DNA of 43,096 bases, from the NCBI RefSeq assembly GCF_000600335.2, contig NZ_KK088578.1, forward strand, positions 1 through 43,096, given 5' to 3'. Numbering within the stretch: position 1 is the stretch's first letter; each line of letters opens with the position of its first letter. This DNA comes from Rubellimicrobium mesophilum DSM 19309. GTDB lineage: Bacteria; Pseudomonadota; Alphaproteobacteria; Rhodobacterales; Rhodobacteraceae. The notes under the pieces were generated by a model. That model saw nothing but the letters and a program-made list of their open reading frames with translations, did no database searches and was not told the DNA's origin. The position numbers and the translations under genes are program-made. Positions 16,952 to 25,486 of this stretch are shown piece by piece.

Positions 16952-18163
16952 TCAGATCCTTTCGATAATGGTCGCGGCGCCCATGCCCGAGGCGACGCAG
17001 AGCGTTGCGAGTCCGACGCCCTTGCCCTGCCGCTCGAGCTCGTCGAGGAGCGTGCCGATGATGATGGCCCCGGTGGCGCCCAGCGGGTGCCCCATGGCGA
17101 TGGCGCCACCGTTCACGTTCACGGTCTCCTCGTCGAGGTCGAAGGACCGAATGTAGCTGAGCGCAACGGAGGCGAAGGCCTCGTTGATCTCGAAGAGGTC
17201 GATGTCGCCGATCCCCATCCCCGATTCGCGCAGGATCTTCTCGGTCGCGGGCATCGGGCCGGTCAGCATGATCGTGGGGTCCGAGCCGACCTTGGCCGTG
17301 GCCCTGATGCGGGCACGAGGCTTGAGCCCATGCCTCTCGCCGAACTCCTTGGTGCCCAACAGGATGCCCGCCGAGCCATCCACGATGCCCGAGGAGTTGC
17401 CGGCGTGGTGGATGTGCTCGATGCGCTCGAACTCCGGGTAGCGGAGCAGCGCCACCTTGTCGAAGCCGGGCATGACCTCGCCCATGGCGCGGAACGAGGG
17501 CTCCAGCGCCCCCAAGGCCTGCATGTCCGTCTGGGGGCGCATGTATTCGTCATGCCCGAGGATGGTCAGGCCGTTCTGGTCCCTGACCGGCACGACGGCG
17601 CTGGCGAAGCGCCCCTCGTCCCAGGCCTTCTTCGCGCGCTTCTGGCTCTGCACCGCGAAGGCGTCGGCCTCGTCCCGGGTGATGCCGAACTTGGTGGCCA
17701 GCAGGTCCGCGCCGATTCCCTGCGGCACGAAGTAGGTCTCCATGGCGAGGCTCGGGTCCACCGCGATGGCGCCCCCGTCCGAGCCCATGGGCACCCGCCC
17801 CATCATCTCCACGCCGCCCGCGATGTAGGCCTCGCCCGCGCCGCCCCGGAGCTGGTTGGCCGCAAGGTTCACCGCCTCCATCCCGGAGGCGCAAAAGCGA
17901 TTGATCGACAGGCCCGGCACGCTCTGGTCGAGGGAGGAGGCCAGCACCGCCGACCGCGCGAGGCAGCCGCCTTGCTCGCCCACCTGGGCCACGTTGCCCC
18001 AGATCACGTCCTCGATGGCATCGGCGGGGAGATCGTTCCTCTCGCGCAGGGCGTCGAGCACCCCGGCCGAGAGCCGCAGCGCTGTGACCTCGTGGAGCGA
18101 GCCGTCGGGCTTGCCCTTGCCGCGCGGGGTGCGGATCGCGTCGTAGATATAGGCGTCGGGCAT
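16952..18163 (-). CDS. fadA: Acetyl-CoA C-acyltransferase (3-ketoacyl-CoA thiolase)
   Basis: Cleaves 3-ketoacyl-CoA with CoA in the last beta-oxidation step. 403 residues, full thiolase length. The nucleophile Cys91 is in SINRFCASGMEAV; the C-terminal signatures are NVNGGAIAMGHPLGATGAI (His) and CVASGMGAATI (second Cys). Its position with a fadJ-type gene on the same strand marks it as the degradative thiolase rather than the acetoacetyl-CoA synthetic one. The GST gene ends 11 bp upstream, so both are probably on one transcript. Confidence 0.93.
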   Translation of the reverse strand: MPDAYIYDAIRTPRGKGKPDGSLHEVTALRLSAGVLDALRERNDLPADAIEDVIWGNVAQVGEQGGCLARSAVLASSLDQSVPGLSINRFCASGMEAVNLAANQLRGGAGEAYIAGGVEMMGRVPMGSDGGAIAVDPSLAMETYFVPQGIGADLLATKFGITRDEADAFAVQSQKRAKKAWDEGRFASAVVPVRDQNGLTILGHDEYMRPQTDMQALGALEPSFRAMGEVMPGFDKVALLRYPEFERIEHIHHAGNSSGIVDGSAGILLGTKEFGERHGLKPRARIRATAKVGSDPTIMLTGPMPATEKILRESGMGIGDIDLFEINEAFASVALSYIRSFDLDEETVNVNGGAIAMGHPLGATGAIIIGTLLDELERQGKGVGLATLCVASGMGAATIIERI

Positions 18164-18174
18164 GGCTCTCTCCG

Positions 18175-18813
18175 TCAGCTCGCCTTGAGCGTGGGGCTCC
18201 GCCCCTCCCGCCTCGGCATCATGTCATAAGGGTGCTTCCAGCCCGGCAGGGCGGCGATCCGGTCGAGCCAGGCGTCGATGGCCGGCCACTCCGCTCGATC
18301 GAAGCCGAAGGGCTCGGGGTAGTAGAGGTAGCCGCAGCAGGCGAGGTCGCCGATGGTCGGCCCCTCGCCGGTGAGCCAGGGGGTCCGTTGGAGCTGGCTC
18401 TCGAGGACATGGAAAGCGCCGCGCAGGCGGGCCGTCAGCCACTCGACGACCTCAGGGACCTGCTTGTCCCTGGGCAGGAAGTTCATGTGGAACCGCAGCG
18501 CCCCGGCCTGGCCCGAGACCTTGTGATTGTCGAACAGCACCCAGCGCAGCGCCTCGTCGCGGTCTCCGAGGAACTTGCCCGACCGCTCGGCCGCCCAGAG
18601 CTGGATGACGCCGGACTGGGTCATCACCCGGTCGCCATCGACCAGCACCGGCGCCTCGCCCATCACGTTGACCTCCCGGAACTCCGGGCTGCGCGAGGCG
18701 CCGTGGAAGAAGTCCACCCAGACCGGCTCCCAGTCGAGGCCGCAGAGGGTGAGCGTCAGCGCCGCCTTGTAGGAGTTGCCGGACTCGCCGAAGCACTGGA
18801 GCTGGACGGTCAT
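18175..18813 (-). CDS. Glutathione S-transferase family protein
   Basis: 212 residues with the two-domain GST layout. The thioredoxin-like N-terminal domain (1-80) contains SGNSYKAALTLTLCGLDWEPVWVDF and the cis-Pro/Glu-Ser-like GSH site GEAPVLVDGDRVMTQSGVI. The helical C-terminal domain contains PWLTGEGPTIGDLACCGYLYYPE (N-capping box). The role is unknown; its place inside a beta-oxidation cluster suggests handling of reactive acyl or peroxidised intermediates, which is inference. Confidence 0.85.
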   Translation of the reverse strand: MTVQLQCFGESGNSYKAALTLTLCGLDWEPVWVDFFHGASRSPEFREVNVMGEAPVLVDGDRVMTQSGVIQLWAAERSGKFLGDRDEALRWVLFDNHKVSGQAGALRFHMNFLPRDKQVPEVVEWLTARLRGAFHVLESQLQRTPWLTGEGPTIGDLACCGYLYYPEPFGFDRAEWPAIDAWLDRIAALPGWKHPYDMMPRREGRSPTLKAS

Positions 18814-18900
18814 GCCCGGGCCACCGAGCCCGCCCGGTCGCCGTGTTGGATGCCTCTGCGTCCCATCCGCCGTTTCTCCCCCAAAGCAGTCGGCTCGACC

Positions 18901-20676
18901 TTAGAACGCCGTGACCTCCAAGGCCATCACGGGCGCGGACCCGCTCTGGATGCGCGACAGGTGCATCGCCGTCGCGGGAAGCTGGCGCGCGGCGTAGTAG
19001 CGGGCCGTGGCGAGCTTCGTCTCGTAGAAGGCGCGGTCCCCGGTCCCAGCGCCAAGGGCCTCCTTGGCCGCTACCGCCATCCGCGCCCACATGAAGCCCA
19101 GGCAGACGTGCCCCATGAGGTGCATGAAGTCCGTGGCCCCGGCGAGCGCGTCGCGTGGGTTCTTGCCCGCCGTCCCCATGAAGTACATCGCGGCGGCCTG
19201 CAGGTCCTTGGACGCGGCCTTGAGCGGGTCGAGCACGCTGGCCTTCAGCTCCTCGTCCCCTTCATGCGCCTTGAGGAAGGCCTTGATCCGCTCGAAGAAC
19301 CCCATCAGCGGCTTGCCTCCGTCGGCCGCAAGCTTGCGCCCCACGAGGTCGAGCGCCTGGATGCCGTTCGCCCCCTCGTAGATCATGGCGATGCGGGCGT
19401 CGCGGACGAACTGCGACACGCCCGTCTCCTCCACGTAGCCGTGCCCGCCGAAGACCTGCTGGGCGGCCACCGCCATCTCGAAGCCCTTGTCGGTCTGGAA
19501 CCCCTTGATGACCGGGATGAGAAGCGAGATCAGCGCCTCGGCCTCGGCGTCGCCCATCCGGTGCGAGCGGTCGATCAGCGTGGCGCCCCACCAGGTCAGC
19601 GCGCGGGCCCCCTCGACGAAGCTCTTCTGGTCCATCAGCGTCCGGCGGATGTCGGGATGGACGATGATCGGATCGGCATCGGCCCCGTTCGCCTGTCCCG
19701 CGATGTCCCGCCCCTGGCGGCGGTCCCGCGCATAGGCGAGCGCGTTCTGGAAGGCGATCTCGGCCTGCGCGTAGCCCTGAAGGCCCACGCCGAGCCGCGC
19801 CTCGTTCATCATCGTGAACATGGCGCGCATCCCCTTGTGCTCCTCGCCCAGGAGGTAGCCGGTCGCCCCTTCGTAGTTCATCACGCAGGTGGCGTTCCCG
19901 TGGATGCCCATCTTGTGCTCGACCTTGCCGCAGGAGACGCCGTTGCGGGGGCCGAGCGAGCCGTCCTCGTTCACGAGGTACTTCGGCACGATGAAGAGGG
20001 AGACGCCCTTGATGCCCTCGGGCCCGCCGGGAATCTTGGCGAGGACGAGGTGGACGATGTTCTCGGACAGGTCGTGCTCGCCCGAGGAGATGAAGATCTT
20101 GGTGCCGGTGACGGCGTAGGTGCCGTCGCCGTTTGGAACCGCCCGCGTCCGCATGAGCCCGAGGTCCGTGCCGGCGTGCGGCTCGGTCAGGTTCATGGTC
20201 CCGGTCCACTCGCAGGTGGTCATCCGGGGCAGGTAGATGGCCTTCTGGGCCTCGGTCCCATGGGCATGGATGGCGTTCCAAGCCCCGTGGGTGAGGATCC
20301 AGTACATGTTCATGGCCATGTTGGTGGACACGAACGCCTCCTGCGAGGCGGTGTGCATGACGTGGGGGAGGCCCTGGCCCCCGAACGCGGGGTCGAGATC
20401 CACGCAGGTCCAGCCACCCTCGCGGATGGCGTCGAAGGCCGCCTTGAAGCCCGCTGGCGTGCGGACGACGCCGTTCTCGAGAGTGCAGCCCTCGCGGTCG
20501 CCGACCTCGTTGAGGGGGAGGAGGATGCCGGAGGCGACGCGGCCCGCTTCTTCGAGGATCGCGGCCGTGGTGTCCCGGTCGAGCTCCGCGTAGCCTGGGA
20601 CGTCGTCCTCGCTCACCCGCAGCACGTCGTGAAGGACGAACTGCATGTCCCGGAGCGGGCTCTGGTAGCTCTGCAT
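18901..20676 (-). CDS. Long-form acyl-CoA dehydrogenase
   Basis: FAD enzyme introducing the 2,3-double bond into an acyl-CoA. At 591 residues it belongs to the long ACAD group with an extra C-terminal domain, which includes DmdC (methylmercaptopropionyl-CoA dehydrogenase) and FadE-like enzymes. Segments: [25 protein letters not shown] and [11 protein letters not shown] (flavin/substrate), [60 protein letters not shown] (FAD and catalytic-base region). Substrate cannot be told from sequence alone. It follows the MerR gene by 28 bp on the same strand. Confidence 0.9.
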   Translation of the reverse strand: MQSYQSPLRDMQFVLHDVLRVSEDDVPGYAELDRDTTAAILEEAGRVASGILLPLNEVGDREGCTLENGVVRTPAGFKAAFDAIREGGWTCVDLDPAFGGQGLPHVMHTASQEAFVSTNMAMNMYWILTHGAWNAIHAHGTEAQKAIYLPRMTTCEWTGTMNLTEPHAGTDLGLMRTRAVPNGDGTYAVTGTKIFISSGEHDLSENIVHLVLAKIPGGPEGIKGVSLFIVPKYLVNEDGSLGPRNGVSCGKVEHKMGIHGNATCVMNYEGATGYLLGEEHKGMRAMFTMMNEARLGVGLQGYAQAEIAFQNALAYARDRRQGRDIAGQANGADADPIIVHPDIRRTLMDQKSFVEGARALTWWGATLIDRSHRMGDAEAEALISLLIPVIKGFQTDKGFEMAVAAQQVFGGHGYVEETGVSQFVRDARIAMIYEGANGIQALDLVGRKLAADGGKPLMGFFERIKAFLKAHEGDEELKASVLDPLKAASKDLQAAAMYFMGTAGKNPRDALAGATDFMHLMGHVCLGFMWARMAVAAKEALGAGTGDRAFYETKLATARYYAARQLPATAMHLSRIQSGSAPVMALEVTAF

Positions 20677-20704
20677 TCCCCTCTGGTCCCCCCTGTCGTG
20701 GTCG

Positions 20705-21100
20705 TCACGCGGCCGTGGCGCGGCCCTCCCGCTCGAGCTCGGCCCGGCCCCAGGCGAGCTGGTCCCTGAGCTCGACGATGGTGGCGTCGAGCGCGGCCCG
20801 CCGCTCCTCCATCTCGCGCAGATGATGCTCAGCGACCTCGCAGGCCTTGGCGAGCTGCTGGCGCCGGCCCTTGCCGCCCTCGTAGAGGTCGAGGAGCTGG
20901 CGAATCTCCTCGAGGGAGAATCCGAAGCGCTTGCCCCGCAGGATGAGCGTCAGGCGCGCGCGGTCGGCCTTGGTATAAAGGCGCTTCGTCCCCTCGCGGA
21001 TGGGGAACAGCAGCTCCTTGGCTTCGTAGAAGCGGAGCGCCCGTGCTGTCACGTCGTACTGCTCGCACATCTCGCGGATGGTCATCAACTGATCGGTCAT
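20705..21100 (-). CDS. MerR-family regulator, probable beta-oxidation regulator
   Basis: 131 residues. The winged helix-turn-helix is at about 6-75: [45 protein letters not shown], then [12 protein letters not shown] coiled-coil dimerisation helix follows (about 85-125). There are no effector-binding cysteines, so it is not a metal or redox sensor of the CueR/SoxR kind. It resembles LiuR-type MerR proteins that control acyl-CoA catabolism, and it heads a strand with acyl-CoA dehydrogenase, thiolase and FadJ genes. A palindrome upstream at 21189-21198 is the probable operator. Confidence 0.8.
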   Translation of the reverse strand: MTDQLMTIREMCEQYDVTARALRFYEAKELLFPIREGTKRLYTKADRARLTLILRGKRFGFSLEEIRQLLDLYEGGKGRRQQLAKACEVAEHHLREMEERRAALDATIVELRDQLAWGRAELEREGRATAA

Positions 21101-21188
21101 AACTGGGTTGGCCCTCTTGTTCTTGGCTCCGCCGTGGCTGGCGGGACATGGGCCGACTCATCCCATCCTACAAGCCCGAGGTGTGTTG

Positions 21189-21198
21189 ACGTTAACGT
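21189..21198. promoter_or_regulatory. Palindrome upstream of the MerR/acyl-CoA dehydrogenase operon
   Basis: ACGTTAACGT is a perfect 10-bp palindrome inside GTTGACGTTAACGTAAC, 88 bp upstream of the MerR start. On the minus strand a -35-like TTAACG lies within it, and a -10-like TAGGAT follows after 19 bp, the long spacer typical of MerR-controlled promoters. LiuR-type operators are also ACGT-rich palindromes. I infer autoregulation. Confidence 0.5.
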
Positions 21199-21230
21199 AA
21201 CGCGGCGTCACGTCGCAGTGTGCCGTGGGG

Positions 21231-21614
21231 TCAGACGAGGAGCGATTGTGCCGTCTCCTCACGGAGTTGGCGCAGCTCGTCCATGTTGGCTTCGATTTGC
21301 CGTTTCTCCTCGGCCATCTCGCCCAGCCGGCGGTCGGCCATGTCGAGGAAGGTGCGCATCTGCACCTCGGTCCCCTGGTGGTCGTAGATGAGGAGCCATT
21401 GCCGGATCTCCTCGAGGGAGAAGCCGTATTTCCGCCCCCTCAGGATCAGCGTCATCCGCGCGATCTCGCGTGGGCCGTAGAAGCGGGCGCGACCTTCCTT
21501 CTCGGGGAAGAGAAGCTCGATGTATTCGTAATAGCGAAGGGTGCGCGGCGTGACGTCGAACCGCGCGCACATCTCCTTGAAGGAAAGCCGGATCTCGGGA
21601 ATCGTCTCTGGCAT
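21231..21614 (-). CDS. Second MerR-family regulator
   Basis: 127 residues, clearly paralogous to the MerR protein just downstream: [45 protein letters not shown] and [19 protein letters not shown] in the DNA-binding half, then a charged coiled coil (about 80-120) without ligand cysteines. It diverges from the thioesterase-MATE operon across about 100 bp, so it may control that operon, the beta-oxidation genes, or both. Tandem MerR paralogues may heterodimerise; this is untested. Confidence 0.8.
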   Translation of the reverse strand: MPETIPEIRLSFKEMCARFDVTPRTLRYYEYIELLFPEKEGRARFYGPREIARMTLILRGRKYGFSLEEIRQWLLIYDHQGTEVQMRTFLDMADRRLGEMAEEKRQIEANMDELRQLREETAQSLLV

Positions 21615-21717
21615 GGCCCCTCGCTGCGCGGCGAGCCTACCTTCGCGTCAGCGGAGCGGCAACCGCGCGACGCAAGGTTCGCCTTGCGGTCCCGGCGCAG
21701 GCTGGCAGGATCGCCTC

Positions 21718-22158
21718 ATGACCGAGGACACCTCCGCCGCACCCATCGAGCACCGCGCCCGCCGCTTCGTGGCGGCGCTTCCGTTCGCACAGGCGCTTGG
21801 GCTCACGCTCGTGTCCTGCGGCGAAGGGCGGGCCGAGATGGAGATGCCTTGGGACGACCGCCTCGTGGGGGACCCCGCGACGGGGGTGATCCACGGCGGG
21901 GCGGTCTCCGCGCTGCTCGATACCTGCGCCAGCCTCGCGGTCATCGCGCATCCCTCGGGACCGGGTGGAACTGCGACCCTCGACTTGCGGATCGACTACA
22001 TGAGGCCCGCGCGGCCCGGGCAGGCCATCCGCGCGCGGGCGGAGTGCTACCATGTCACCCGGACGGTGGCTTTCGTGCGCGCCACCGCGACGGATGGGGA
22101 GGAGCGGCCGCTCGCCACCGCGACCGGCGCCTGGACCGTCGAGGGCAGCCGCCCATGA
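21718..22158 (+). CDS. PaaI-type hotdog thioesterase (first of pair)
   Basis: 146 residues of the hotdog fold. The segment [33 protein letters not shown] carries the PaaI/4HBT-like signature HGG followed by the Asp of LLDT, the usual catalytic position. [13 protein letters not shown] is the conserved central strand and ATATGAW the last strand. It hydrolyses an acyl- or aryl-CoA thioester; the substrate is unknown. The start at 21718 leaves a normal-length protein. The stop overlaps the next ATG. Confidence 0.85.
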   Translation: MTEDTSAAPIEHRARRFVAALPFAQALGLTLVSCGEGRAEMEMPWDDRLVGDPATGVIHGGAVSALLDTCASLAVIAHPSGPGGTATLDLRIDYMRPARPGQAIRARAECYHVTRTVAFVRATATDGEERPLATATGAWTVEGSRP

Positions 22159-22643
22159 GGGCCCCGCCCGAACCCGTGCAGGTCGTCAAGGGCCGGCGCG
22201 ATGCCGCGCTGGAGCGGCTGGTGGGCGGCGTGCCCTTCATCGCGTTCCTCGGCATCCGCTTCGACCGGCGCGGAGACGAACTCACCGCCGTCCTTCCTTA
22301 CCGCGAGGAGCTGGTCGGCAACCCCCTTCTGCCCGCGCTCCACGGTGGCGCCACGGCGGGGTTCCTAGAGACGGCCGCCATCGTCGAGCTCTCCTGGACC
22401 GCGATGTGGGAGGACCTGGAGGCCGGGCGGATCGCGCCCGACTCGCCGCTGCGGCTGCCCAAGACCATCGACCTGACGGTGGACTACCTCCGTTCGGGCC
22501 TCCCCCGCGACGCCTACGCCCGCGCTCGGGTGAACCGGTCGGGGCGGCGCTACGCGAGCGTCCACGTGGAGGCCTGGCAGGACAACCGGGCGCGGCTCTT
22601 CGCCCAGGCCACGGGGCATTTCCTGATGCCGGACGCGGGGTGA
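22155..22643 (+). CDS. PaaI-type hotdog thioesterase (second of pair)
   Basis: 162 residues, a diverged relative of the preceding protein with the same order of motifs: [33 protein letters not shown] (HGG plus Glu in place of Asp), [14 protein letters not shown] and [10 protein letters not shown]. It has a longer insert ([20 protein letters not shown]) between helix and central strand. The Asp/Glu exchange and the insert suggest a different substrate, or that the two form a heteromer. ATGA overlap upstream and GTGA overlap downstream. Confidence 0.8.
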   Translation: MRAPPEPVQVVKGRRDAALERLVGGVPFIAFLGIRFDRRGDELTAVLPYREELVGNPLLPALHGGATAGFLETAAIVELSWTAMWEDLEAGRIAPDSPLRLPKTIDLTVDYLRSGLPRDAYARARVNRSGRRYASVHVEAWQDNRARLFAQATGHFLMPDAG

Positions 22644-23953
22644 CGGTCCAGGCGATCACCCACCGGCGGGTCCTGAGGATCGCGCTGCCCATCGTGCTGT
22701 CCAACGCGACGGTGCCGCTGCTCGGCGCCGTGGACACGGCGGTGGTGGGCCAGCTCGGCCTTGCCGCGCCCATCGGCGCGGTCGGCATCGGCGCCGTAGT
22801 CCTCAGCTCGATCTACTGGGTCTTCGGCTTCCTCAGGATGGGGACGACCGGCCTCACCGCGCAGGCGCAAGGCGCCGGGGATCGGGCCGAGGTGGCCGCG
22901 CTGCTCGCCCGGGCGCTGCTGATCGGGATCGGGGGAGGGCTGCTCCTGGTCCTCGTCCAGGGAGCGCTCTTCGCGCTGGCCTTCCGCGTCTCGCCGGCTT
23001 CCGACGAGGTGGAGGCGCTCGCCCGGCAGTACATGGCCATCCGCATCTGGTCCGCCCCCGCCGCCATCGCCGTCTACGGCATCAACGGCTGGCTCATCGG
23101 GCAGGAAAGGACGCGCTCGGTCCTCGTCCTCCAGCTCTGCACCAACCTCCTCAACATCCTGCTCGCCATCGGCTTCGTCCTGGGCCTCGGCTGGGGCGTG
23201 CCCGGCGTCGCGACGGCCACCGCGCTGGCCGAGGCCTCGGGCCTCCTCCTCGGCCTCTGGCTCTGCCGCGACGCCTTCCGGGGCACCGCCTGGAAGGACG
23301 CCGCGCGCGTCCTCGACCCCAACCGCCTCGGCAACATGGCCCGGGTCAACGCCGACATCCTGATCCGGACGGTGCTCCTCCTCTCCATCTTCGTGAGCTT
23401 CCAGTTCTGGGGCGCCGGGATGGGCGACGTGACCCTCGCCGCGAACCAGGTCCTGATGCAGTTCGTCAACATAGCGGCCTTCGCGCTCGACGGCTTCGCC
23501 TTCGCGACCGAGGCGCTGGTCGGCCAGGCCTTCGGCGCCGGCCGGATCGGAGAGCTGCGGCAGGGCATCCGCGTCGCCACGATCTGGGGTCTCGGCATGG
23601 GCCTGCTGCTCGGCCTCGCCTACCTTGCCGCCGGCCCCGCCATCGTCGCCCTGATGACCACCTCGCCCGAGGTGCGGGACGAGGCCGCCCGCTTTCTCCC
23701 CTGGATCGTGGCCGTCCCGCTCGTCGGCCTCCCGTCCTGGATGCTCGACGGTATCTTCGTGGGCGCCACCCGCTCGCGGGACATGAGGAACATGACCGTG
23801 GTCGCCGTGGCGCTCTACTTCGCCACCGCCTGGCCGCTCACGGCCGCCTTCGGCAATCACGGCCTATGGGCGGCCCTCACCCTGAGCTGGATGCTTCGCG
23901 CCGTGACGCTCGCCTGGCGCTATCCGGCGCTCGAACGGGCGGCCCTCGCCTGA
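22640..23953 (+). CDS. MATE-family (DinF-like) efflux transporter
   Basis: 437 residues with about twelve membrane helices, full MATE length. N-terminal half: LRIALPIVLSNATVPLLGAVDTAVVGQLG (typical MATE helix 1-2) and GTTGLTAQAQGAGD. C-terminal half: AANQVLMQFVNIAAFALDGFAFATEALVGQAFG. DinF-type members exchange Na+ or H+ for organic cations or other small molecules. GTG start at 22640 within GTGA, overlapping the second thioesterase stop, gives close coupling. The transported compound may be a product of the thioesterases (inference). Confidence 0.9.
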   Translation: MTVQAITHRRVLRIALPIVLSNATVPLLGAVDTAVVGQLGLAAPIGAVGIGAVVLSSIYWVFGFLRMGTTGLTAQAQGAGDRAEVAALLARALLIGIGGGLLLVLVQGALFALAFRVSPASDEVEALARQYMAIRIWSAPAAIAVYGINGWLIGQERTRSVLVLQLCTNLLNILLAIGFVLGLGWGVPGVATATALAEASGLLLGLWLCRDAFRGTAWKDAARVLDPNRLGNMARVNADILIRTVLLLSIFVSFQFWGAGMGDVTLAANQVLMQFVNIAAFALDGFAFATEALVGQAFGAGRIGELRQGIRVATIWGLGMGLLLGLAYLAAGPAIVALMTTSPEVRDEAARFLPWIVAVPLVGLPSWMLDGIFVGATRSRDMRNMTVVAVALYFATAWPLTAAFGNHGLWAALTLSWMLRAVTLAWRYPALERAALA

Positions 23954-23957
23954 GGCC

Positions 23958-25013
23958 TCAGAGCCAGCGGCCGCGGCCCGTCCCGACGGCCTGGGCGACG
24001 TTCGCGTACCCGTTTCGCTCCAGCAGCGAATCGAGCCCACGCGCGATGTCCCCTGCGAGCGACAGGCCCCCATAGGCCAGCGCGGTGTAGAGCTGCACCG
24101 CGCTCGCCCCCGCCCGGATCTTCTCGAACGCCTCCTCGGACGAGGACACGCCACCCACGCCGATCAGCGGCAAGGGCGTGAGCGTGGAGAGCTTGGCCAG
24201 GACCCGGGTGGACCTCTCGAACAGCGGCGCGCCGGACAAGCCACCCTTCTCGCCCGCATGGGGGCTGCGCAGCCCCTCCCGCGACAGCGTCGTGTTGGTG
24301 GCGACGATCCCGTCCAGACCGGCCTCGGTCGCCACCTCGGCGATGTCGGCGAGCTCGGCCTCGCTCAGGTCCGGCGCGATCTTGAGGAGGATCGGGATCG
24401 GCCGGGGCAGGGCGCCTCGGGCCTCCATGACCCGGGCCAGGAGCGCCGAGAGAGCCGCCCGGCCCTGCAGGTCGCGCAACCGCTCCGTGTTGGGCGAGGA
24501 GACGTTCACCGTGGCGAAGTCCGCGAGCGGCCCCAGCCGGGCCAGGACGCGGGCGAAGTCGCCGGCGCGGTCCTCGCTGTCCTTGTTGGCGCCAAGGTTC
24601 ACGCCCAGAACCAGCGACGTCGGCCTCCGGGCCAGTCGCGCGGCGACCGCCTCCATCCCTTCGTTGTTGAAGCCGAAGCGGTTGATGACCGCCCGATCCT
24701 CCGGCAGGCGGAAGAGGCGGGGACGGGGGTTCCCTTCCTGCGGGCGCGGCGTGACGGCGCCGATCTCGGCAAAGCCCAGCGGGCAGCGCGCTAGGCCGTC
24801 CAGCGCCACCGCGTTCTTGTCGAACCCCGCCGCGACGCCGATCGGGTTGGGAAGCTCAAGCCCAGCGAGGCTCGTCCTCAGGCGCGGCGACGTGACGGGG
24901 CCACCGGTCGGTCCCATGCCCAGCCCCAGCGCCCTGAGCGCGAGGCCATGGGCCGCCTCCGGGTCCATGCGGCGCAGCACGCCCAGACCCGCCTGCTCGA
25001 ACGCGCGCCTCAC
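23958..25013 (-). CDS. pyrD: Dihydroorotate dehydrogenase (quinone), class 2
   Basis: Oxidises dihydroorotate to orotate, passing electrons to quinone at the inner membrane. 351 residues. Motifs: [71 protein letters not shown] (catalytic Ser of class 2), [13 protein letters not shown] and [28 protein letters not shown] (FMN phosphate). The GTG at 25013 ([24 protein letters not shown]) overlaps the DUF952 stop as GTGA. Its 3' end is only 4 bp from the MATE stop. Confidence 0.93.
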   Translation of the reverse strand: MRRAFEQAGLGVLRRMDPEAAHGLALRALGLGMGPTGGPVTSPRLRTSLAGLELPNPIGVAAGFDKNAVALDGLARCPLGFAEIGAVTPRPQEGNPRPRLFRLPEDRAVINRFGFNNEGMEAVAARLARRPTSLVLGVNLGANKDSEDRAGDFARVLARLGPLADFATVNVSSPNTERLRDLQGRAALSALLARVMEARGALPRPIPILLKIAPDLSEAELADIAEVATEAGLDGIVATNTTLSREGLRSPHAGEKGGLSGAPLFERSTRVLAKLSTLTPLPLIGVGGVSSSEEAFEKIRAGASAVQLYTALAYGGLSLAGDIARGLDSLLERNGYANVAQAVGTGRGRWL

Positions 25014-25343
25014 AGCGTCGGAAAGACGTGAAGGCCGCCCTCGAGGGGCAGGTCCTGGTAGAAGATCACGTCCTCCATCTGGAGCTCGCGGTAGAGGTGC
25101 GGGAACAGCGCCCCGCCCCGCGACGGCTCCCACTTCAGCGCCGGGTCGAGGCGCGTCTTGTCCAGCGTCAGCAGGACCAGCCCCTCCTCGCCCGCGAAGT
25201 GCTTCGCCGCGGTCTCCTCCACCTGCTCGGCCGTGGAGAGGTGGACGTAGCCGTCCGCGAGGTCCACGGGAGAGCCCGCGAAGCGGCCCTTTTGCGGCGA
25301 AGGCCTCCCATTCGGGGGCGCGCAGGATCTTGTAGTAGGCCAT
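25010..25343 (-). pseudogene. DUF952 family protein, one frame break
   Basis: About 110 residues when repaired. Starts [19 protein letters not shown] at 25343; the main part is [33 protein letters not shown] to [28 protein letters not shown] is the DUF952 signature. Function is unknown; the fold resembles small ADP-ribosyltransferase-like proteins (from general knowledge). One extra base in GGCCC at 25285-25289 shifts the frame, and as a result the visible open frame runs on into pyrD. Probably a sequencing indel. It is translationally coupled to pyrD. Confidence 0.75.
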
Positions 25344-25486
25344 GCGGGGTGTGATGCGCCGGCCGGGCAGGCCGGTCAAGCGCGGCGGGATCGCTTCATC
25401 GTTCGTTAACCTTTCTCGTGTAAGGTCATCTTTGACAGCCCCGTCATCCGCTCCAGATTCCCGCTCAAAACAACAGGGAGACTTCC

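Noticed and set aside
23958..25379. A 473-codon frame that would fuse DUF952 to dihydroorotate dehydrogenase
   Set aside because: The fusion arises only from one extra base at 25285-25289; the proper frame gives a DUF952 stop overlapping the pyrD GTG.
25420..25450. Pho box upstream of the 5'-nucleotidase
   Set aside because: Two GTCAT pentamers occur but not with the 11-bp direct-repeat spacing of a Pho box.
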